Assembly: GCA_947247005.1 (NCBI GenBank)
Contig: OX365947.1
Location: forward strand, 34,676,760-34,740,759
Length of the DNA stretch: 64,000 nucleotides
Direction: 5' to 3'
From: Spisula solida
Taxonomy: Eukaryota; Mollusca; Bivalvia; Venerida; Mactridae
Below the pieces are notes generated by a model. The model did no database searches and was not told the DNA's origin. It saw only the letters and a program-made list of their open reading frames with translations. Every line of letters starts with the position of its first letter. Position 1 is the stretch's first letter. Below are positions 51,801 through 60,800 of this stretch, in pieces. Both the position numbers and the translations under genes were made by a program.

Positions 51801-54800
51801 TTTTGAAAAGGTATAACTTTTTGGAAACCTTTAACATTAAACTACACTATTCTATCAAAATATAAAGAGTTAAAATTTTGATCTCAGGTTGGAAATCCCA
51901 CAGCAGCGCTCATATTTTTATGAAAACCGAGTTTTTATTAATTTTTTTCTTTGCCTTCAGCATGAAGAGGAACTGGAGAGAAAAGCTAAAGAAGAGGAAG
52001 AAAAGAGAAAGAAGAAAGAAGCAGAGAGAAGGAAGAGGATTGAGAGAGGATTGGAGGAAGAATCGGACGAAGAAGAGGGTAAGTTGGACAAAGGGATATA
52101 ATACATGTAATTAAACTTTATTTCAAAATGATCTGGCATTAGGATTGAGATTTCGATGGTTTACTTGCATAGTTTTCTCATTTTCTACACCGGAAAAACT
52201 TCCACATATGTTTAACATACATTTTTAACACCATATAGTTTTTCACATTATGAAAATTATTTTTCATAGATATTTAACATGCATTAAGGGTTTCCTGTGT
52301 AATGTGTTTTGACTTGCAAGTTGTTGTTATGTATAGAACATGGTAACGATGTTTATATTGGGTTGTTTGTTTTAAAAAGTACTGAAAGTTCCATAATGGT
52401 ATGATTGTAACTTAGCAATCTTGGTCTGGATTTATGATGTCGTGAAATAACTGAAATAAGTGAAGCCATCAAACTCCACACATTCCCCTGTTATCAGTAG
52501 TATAAACATGATTTTATCAATATTTTACATTCCTTGTGTTAATTATAAAATTATGTTCAGTTGATTAGTCTGTTTCATATTTTAAGATTGTTACCATTTA
52601 AACACATCATTATCAATGACTGATTTCTAAGTTACAAATCAGTACTCAAGAAAAACTTGAGTGAGTGGGAAGTGCTGGTTAAACGTTGTTCAAAACAAGG
52701 CTTGAAATCATACTGGTTGTATCAGGGTGTGTCATCGGTCAATTTTAATCCCCCTTAGCCCCCATTCATTTATTGTATTATATCATTGACTTTATGTTCT
52801 GATTTCACAGAGGAAGAAAAGGAAAAAGAACCCGAATGGGAACCATATATACCAGCTGAACCCAGTCCTATACTTACTGGATTCTATTCTGAACCAGGAA
52901 AATTCTGGCTGTCTATGGTAAATATATTGTTGATTTCTTACTCATATATATAAATCATAGTTCTCACTGTTTCCATGTTTCAGTGACATTTTATATAATT
53001 CAATTGATGTCTACATGTGCAGTTGTACCAAATATGTCTTGTCCTTTCTGAAATTATTTGAAATACAAATTCATATATGACTGCTAGAATACTATACTGT
53101 CACCAGGATGATATGGTATCAATTGATGGGTTAAGATAGGTTATTTTCTTCTGGTCATGTCCTCCAATTGTCAACAAGTCATACTTTGCTTACAGAAGAG
53201 CAAGTTACCGCTGGTTGATAAGTTATTTTAGAAAAATTGGTTAGTTTGACTGTCTTTCATCTTTATGACTGAATATTTGCGGACAATGTCACAAATTTGC
53301 ATAAAATCCAATGAAAGAAGTTTGTCAGGATACACAATGTATATTAAAGGTATATATTTTAACAGGGTGATTTTGATGCTGGTTACTTGTATGAATGTGA
53401 GTTTGCCAGTGAGGAGACGAGAACTAACAGAGATGAGAATGCAGTGGATGAACCAATTAAATCTGTCGCTGTAATCGAATCTGAGGATGTCCCTGTCTGT
53501 ACCATTACATGGAGGTATCTACACTTAAACAACAGGGCTGATATTCAATACTGATCTTATTTTTTTAATTGGAGAATGAGAATAGCCAAACGTTTCACCT
53601 GTTACTGACCAAAAAGATTATATTAAGTCAGACAGGGAATGCAGCACTCAACTTAACCAGCCGAGCACAAAAAACATTAAAAACACACAAAGCACAATGC
53701 CCAACTGACTTTAATATGCCCAAGACTTTAATATGGTGTGATCTGATTGGTTGTCCTTATCCTTAAAGTCAAGTGAGATCAATATTGAATACCATCCCAT
53801 ATCTATTTTATCCGTTTATTTGCCATATTGAAAACCCAACTCCTCACTCAGACTGTCTTCCCAGTGAGTTAAAAAATCCAAAGTATAACAAAAGCATACA
53901 CCAAGTGTGACTACTTAAAGCCAGTGGTTATGTAATAAAAACCCTGATATCAGGATACTATTGAAGTATCATATCAATCTTATACTCAATAATGTAACTC
54001 ACCATAACATCCAATTAAAGTTGCATTGTATGATACTTTTGTGCAAAATTAGTGTATTGGGTTGGTTGCTTAATTCAGATAGCCACTATCAATGACAGGT
54101 TTGATCATACATGTTTTATGGAAATGATTGATTTTATAATGATATAATTTTAATAAAGGCACATGTCCATAGCAGTACATGTCCAGAGCATGCAATTAAG
54201 TTCCACTATGGCCCTTGGAAATGCATTTTGATATCACGATAGTTTAAATCCACATTAATTTGTTTTGTGGTTGGATGGTAATGTTTGTTCAATGTTAAGT
54301 GTTTGCCCTATCATGAAGATATTTTTACCAAGTATGAATTTATAAAGTAATGATATAATTATGTATTACATTAATGGTTGTGTTTGTTTAATAGTAAGAA
54401 TGGTCAGCAAGCATTGTTTGGTATGATGAATGGACAGATTAGGATTCAGAACCTGGAGAATGCTTATAGTATTGCCGAGATGGGACCTTCCTGGACGCTC
54501 AGTGTTCATGACAATGTCTATGGTCATATCACAGCATTACAGGAAAGTTACGATGGATCCGTTCTCGTCTCAACTGGTGCTGATGGAAACTTCTTCCAAT
54601 TTTCTATAATGGGTCAAGAGCAACTGGACGAAAAAATAGCTGAGAACAAAGCCAAACTACCATCTGCCAAGGTAAGGCTGTGTGACTGACACAGTTATGT
54701 TTTAATCATAATTATGCCCCCCATTTTTGATGAGGGGGTATATTGCTTTGTACATGTCGGTAGTTTGGTCGGTAGACCAAATGGTTTCCGTTATTGGATG

Positions 54801-57800
54801 GTCAGTAGACCAAATGGTTTCCGTTCAATAACTCAAGAACGCTTTGTCCTAGGATCCTCACTCTTAAAATGTATGTTGGTCATCATCAGTAGATGGCCCC
54901 TATTGATTTTGAGGTCAGAAGTTCAAAGGTCAAGGTGTTTGTGACTTTTACTATTTCTGACTATTGGGCACCTGTTGTTTTCCTTTTGTGCAAACTTGTA
55001 GTTCTTGGAATGAATTGTAGTTCTAGAAAAAAAGTAAAATTAAAAAACTGATAAATTGGTACAGTTATTTAAAGCAAGCTTTCACTCATATCTTAGACAA
55101 AAGTTTACCACTTTGTATGGGTTTGTGTAACATACAATATACAAGTGGTACAATTATGTAACCTACATTACAGAAACTGGATGAAGGTAACCTACCAGAT
55201 GATATACAAGATCCTAATGCTTACAGGTAAATATCCTCATTGTCGTCCTCAAATATCTAAAATTTGATGCTTAAAATATCAGCATGGCATAAAACTTTTG
55301 GACTTCTCTACGACTTACTAATGAATGATTTGGGATTTTGTCCCTCACAATCACTGAAATGGGTGTGAGTAGTGGTTATTATACATTCATGTATAGTAAC
55401 CCAAGAAGCAGCCATTGAATGTTGGATATATGTTAAGATAACTGGTTTAACATTTTCATTAGTGTAAATTAAATTATGTAATAATAAAATGATTCAGTTA
55501 TTTCTAAATGGAAATATTAGCTACCGGGTAATTTTAAGAATTAGCTTCTGGTTTAAATTTTGACTCACAAGGGAATGCTGCAATGAAAGAAAAAATCACT
55601 AATATTGCAGATATATATCAGAAATTCATAATTTGCTAACCTTTCCACCTGCGGAAGGAACCACATTAGAATGGTAGTAAAATAGATGAATTATTGTTAT
55701 AAAATATCCCTAATAGGGGATCACAATACAGAATGATTTAAAATCACTCTGTTTCTCAATATGTCGACCTAGTGAGGTCTTCTTCAGGAGATGTAAAAAT
55801 AAGTGTTACATGAGTGTTACATGAGTGTTACATCTCCTGAAGGAAGTAGATATAAATATTGAGTAAACAGAGTAATTTGTCAACATACAGTCAATAGATG
55901 GATATTTTTTTTTTTTTTTTAAATGCCGAGCATAGCCTTTATTTGCCAGTAATATTGCAGTCATATATGTGTGCCCAATCCTGGATTTGAACCCGGGTCA
56001 CCAGATTAGACTGCAAGCGCGCTAACCATTGAGCTACGGAGGCCACACAAATAGATGAATATTTAATATTGCAGTATTGAGGAAGCTAAACAGAAAGCTG
56101 AACATGATAAAATGATGAAGGAGGCTGAAGAGAAGAAACGCGAAGTTAGACGACATATCGCCAAGATGAGACGTATGTTTAAACAACTCCTGGAACAAAA
56201 TGATTCTCTACCAAATGATCTAAGGCTTCATAAAGATGTAAGTCTGTTTTCATTTGATTCTATGCTGTTTGTGCTCCCACACTCGTTTATATGGAGGATA
56301 GCTTTGGTGCTGTCCATCCATATGAACATATAACACAAATTTTGTTTTAAACTCCTCTCACACTGTTTGCTGGAATATTTTCTTACTTTCATACTTTAAC
56401 TAATGTACATATTGGTAGCAAGTTGAATAATGGAAAACTATTATTATTTAAGTGGTTTGTCATTTCTAGCAGTATGATGCAATAAGGGCTACATATACAT
56501 TGTTACCGGTGTAACAGGCCAAATTTTCCCCTGTCCATTTTTTCCACGGGGGAAAAACCAGGCCGGCCCGGTTTTTCGTTATCCGTTATCTTCTAGAGGG
56601 AAAAACGGGGCCAAGGTGGGGAAAAAATAGGCCAATGCTGCATTTGATCAACATACCAGAAACTTCAACTTCTAGGGAGGAAAAATGGGGCCAAGGGGGG
56701 AAAAAGAGGCCAATGCTGCATTTGATCATCATACTAGAAACGTTAACTTCTAGGGGGGAAAAACGGGGCCAGGGGGGAAAAATAGGCCAATGCTGCATTT
56801 GATCATCATACTAGAAACTTCAACTTCTAGGGGGAAAAACGGGGCCAAGGGGGGGAAAAAGGCCTAGATAAAGTGTAAGACTTGATCAAGAATAGTGTTT
56901 ATTAGGGGGGAAAAAATGGACCAGAGGGGGAAAAAAAGGCCTGGGCCCGATCTTTCCCCCGGGGAAAAACTGGCCGGGGGAAAGAAAGGACTGCTACAGT
57001 AACAGGCCAAATTTCCCCCCTGTCCATTTTTTCCCTCGGGGAAAAACTGGCCGGGGGAAAAAAGGACCGCTACACCTGTAACCTGTATGCTGAACGACCA
57101 CATGTTTTAATACCTTGCATATTTTATGTTTCTACAGGAATTTGAGATGGATCGAGAAATCAAAGAAGAACTAGAACACCATAAACAAGAAAAGATTGAA
57201 CTGGTGAGGAAAGAATTAGCATGGGAATCAGAAAAACAGAGGGTTGCATTAGAGAAACTCAGAAAAAGGTATGTACATACAGAAGGGCTTTGATGCTTCA
57301 AACTGTCTTCGGCCCGTAACATAATTTTGAGTCATTACCTGCTTAATGGCATTTACTTACACATGATTATCAGTATTTCACAAAAACCGAGGAACCTGTT
57401 TGAGGCAAAACTGTTGGAGGTATGTGCTTATGATGTTGAGAGATATAAACTGTCTAACAATCTATAATGGAAATAATGTAGGTTTTCAGATTATTTTATA
57501 ACAGGTTAATTACTATAAGAGTTTGATCATACTCATAAAGTCCTATGTACAGTGTTCATAGTACAGTGGAACCCCTCTAATCCGGACTCGTCCGGACCAG
57601 ACAAAAAGTCCGGATTAGAGAGGTGTCTGGATTAGAGGGGTTTCTATTTTTAGATACTTGTATGTTAATTTTAGTTGAAGGCATTGCTAAACACAAAAAA
57701 GCAAAAAAAAGATGTAAAACAGCAACATTTGATTACACACCTTCATTGTTGGTTTTGGTACAGAAAAATATTCTCTGATCAATTTTACTTTAGCTTCAAG

Positions 57801-60800
57801 GTCGATTTCAACCTTACGACGTTTTGACGGAGGCTCAGACATGATTATCATATAAAATTCTGTAAAAGAATGACCATCCATCAAATGCATTTTGGTAGAT
57901 TTTTATTGCATTTACTCGTAGATTTATCCAAACTGAGAACGTCCGAATTTGTTTTCGTTTGATGTCGATAACGACCTTATCAAAATTAAGGGGACCTGTA
58001 TTTGATTCAACTTACCCCTGTGTAGACAAAACAACCCAGCAATAGTCTTTTAATTAATTGAGTAGGCCAATAAACGCTGTCAATTAGCGCTTTTAAAATG
58101 ATAATATTTTAATTGTCCCAAATTGTGATTTTCACACCCGTGTCGATAAAACGTACACACCGACACTGCGTATTGTTGATGTTACAACCGTTAATTGATC
58201 GGACTATTTTAATTGCATATACGATGATGCGAATATACAACACATTGACACCTGTCAAAACATTGGCCTGGGCAATGTTCAAATTGATTGTCCGGATCCG
58301 AGTGGTCAAATTTAGAGCAAATATATGATAAATCCTCGTATTTTTGTCCGGTGTCCGGAGTGGAGGGGTTCTGGATCCGAGGGGTAAAAACGTATTAAAA
58401 CATGAATAAGAATATTCGGGACCAACAGATCCGCCCGGATTAGAGGGAAATCCGGATTGGAGGGGTCCGGATTAGCGGGGTTCCACTGTATATGCAGACT
58501 ACCCTAACAAACTGTCTAACAATCTATAATGGAAATAATGTAGGTTTTTAGATTATTTTATAACAGGTTAATTACTATAAGAGTTTGATCATACTCATAA
58601 AGTCCTATGTACAGTGTTCATAGTTTATGCAGACTACCCTAATACTGTGCCAACCAGTCCTCGAACTACCCTTATATGCTCTGCATCAAGCTAGGGGGCC
58701 AAACCAGATTGAATAACATTTGCAACATCTTTGCAACTTTGGTATACCTGGCATTGCACCTAAAACCTCAATCTTAATTCAGAAACTGAAGCGACTAGAC
58801 CACTAGGGCTGGTGTATTTATAGATATTCTATTATGACAGGTTGAAATATAGGAAGATCTTTCACTGTTGTGTTGGCATTGTATGAATGTGATGATAGTC
58901 TAATTGTAACACTCACTGTATATTACAGATTTAAAGATGTTGTGGAATGTGACAGAATTCTAGTGAAGGCTTTCGAATCAGCACATGAAGTAGCAAGTTT
59001 CCGTGCATCAAAACTCTCGGATGATTTTTATCATCTTAAAGCTGAATTTGAACGAAAGAGAACTACGATGCATCGTGATGATATCACTAGAGATCCAACA
59101 AGAGACCTCCTTACAGGTATACCAATGTTCTCCCTATGGTAAAAGTTCTAATGTGAGAACATACTTCTCCAGACCTGATTATCTTGAAAACAAAATTAGG
59201 CCCTAGTGGGGTAGAATGACCATAGGTTTGAGGTTGAATGAGCTTGGGAATGAAAAGTTCCTAAAATGGTGGGGTTGGATTGAGTTATGGTTTGAACTAA
59301 GGTTTGAAGTTGAATGAGCTTGGGATTGAAAGTTCCTAAAATGATTGGGGTGGATTGAGTTTTGGTTTGAACGAGGCTGCTTCCTGGTTAGCATATTGGG
59401 CAAGAATTAAAGAGACCTGGTTTTGATTCCTGACTGTGCAACCTTTAATTGTATGTTTTCCACCCTTGATTTTTCCTGGTTGTATGCATGTATGCATGTT
59501 TAAAGTAGTATGTAATACTGTGTGTATACATATATCAGGTGCTACCAGACTAACAGACAGTACAGGACAGATTGGTGAGAAATCTGATGAACAAGGAGGA
59601 CCTAAAGTTACTACCACACTAACTGGAAGTATGGGTGAAAGAATTACCAAAGCTCTTCAGAAAGTGGAGGAAAAGAAAAAGAGAAGAGCTGAACGCAGAG
59701 CACAGGTAAACCTGTGTTTCAGTAAATACTGGTTTACTTGTTAAACATATCTGATGTAAAATTGATACCATTAGACAACATTAATTTTACATTGGCTGAG
59801 TAAGCAAGTTGTTTATTTGATATATTTGACTAAATAATACCAAGAATCAGTAAGGTCTGACAAGATCATAATGATTCAATTAACCAAACAAACAATTGAA
59901 CCACCTATCTGTTGAGGTTATTTTCTTGTAGTCACAATCAACACATGACCTTACTTGTCTTCAAAAGTCAATTGATGGTACATCAAGTATTTCTAATTAA
60001 TACAGGTGCCGGTTTAATACCAGCGTATTTATTTAATATAAAAAATATAAGATTGATTGAGATTTGATTATAAAGATTGACTAATTCAGATGATCACTAA
60101 CAAAGGCGGCTTTACTGTACATGTATATAAATGTTTTCCTATAGTAATGTATGTATGTATTTGGTATGGTACTGTTTTACAGTGGGAAGAGTTATATGAA
60201 ACTAAACCAGACGATGATTATGAAGACCCAGCTGATATTTCTGCCATCAAAGAAGCTAAGGATAATATGGGAGACTATAAATTGAAGACTGCAAATGATT
60301 ATGTTGTCCCTGATCATCTTAGAATGAATGTGGACAAAGCTCGAGGAAGACTTCTTGTCCTCAAAGATTTGGTGAGTAACATGTGATATCATATAGTGCT
60401 AATAAATTAACCAGTCCTCGAGCCTTCTAGAAGCACAATTTTACAGTTAATCTATTGTCTATAGTTTTAATTACTGTCAACCTTGGTTTTCATAAGCAGA
60501 AGATAATTACACATTATCTCATGGACATAGAGTACTATAAACAACAATCAGAATAAATGACCAGGCATGACTTTCTTGTGGAAATTGATATATTCAGTGC
60601 AAGAAGTTTGTGATATATTGATGTAGAAAGGTCGAGGATCAAGTTAAATTGTTGGCACTACAACTAAGAGTTGTTTCAGGTAAATAAAGCCTGGTGGCAA
60701 GAATGCCGGTCTATTAAATACCTTCACATACAGTATAAACATTCTTCTGACACCCTGTCATATTTTGTATGTGTTTTTGCTCCTATCACCCTTGTCTTTT

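Noticed and set aside
55980..56043. Functional tRNA gene on the minus strand
   Set aside because: A and B boxes are present but the acceptor and anticodon arms do not pair; poly-A tail and target duplications identify a SINE.
43388..60660. Related segments near 43388-43468 and 60580-60660 ('caagaagYttgtRatatatt')
   Set aside because: Too diverged and short to delimit an element; noted only as a likely old dispersed repeat.
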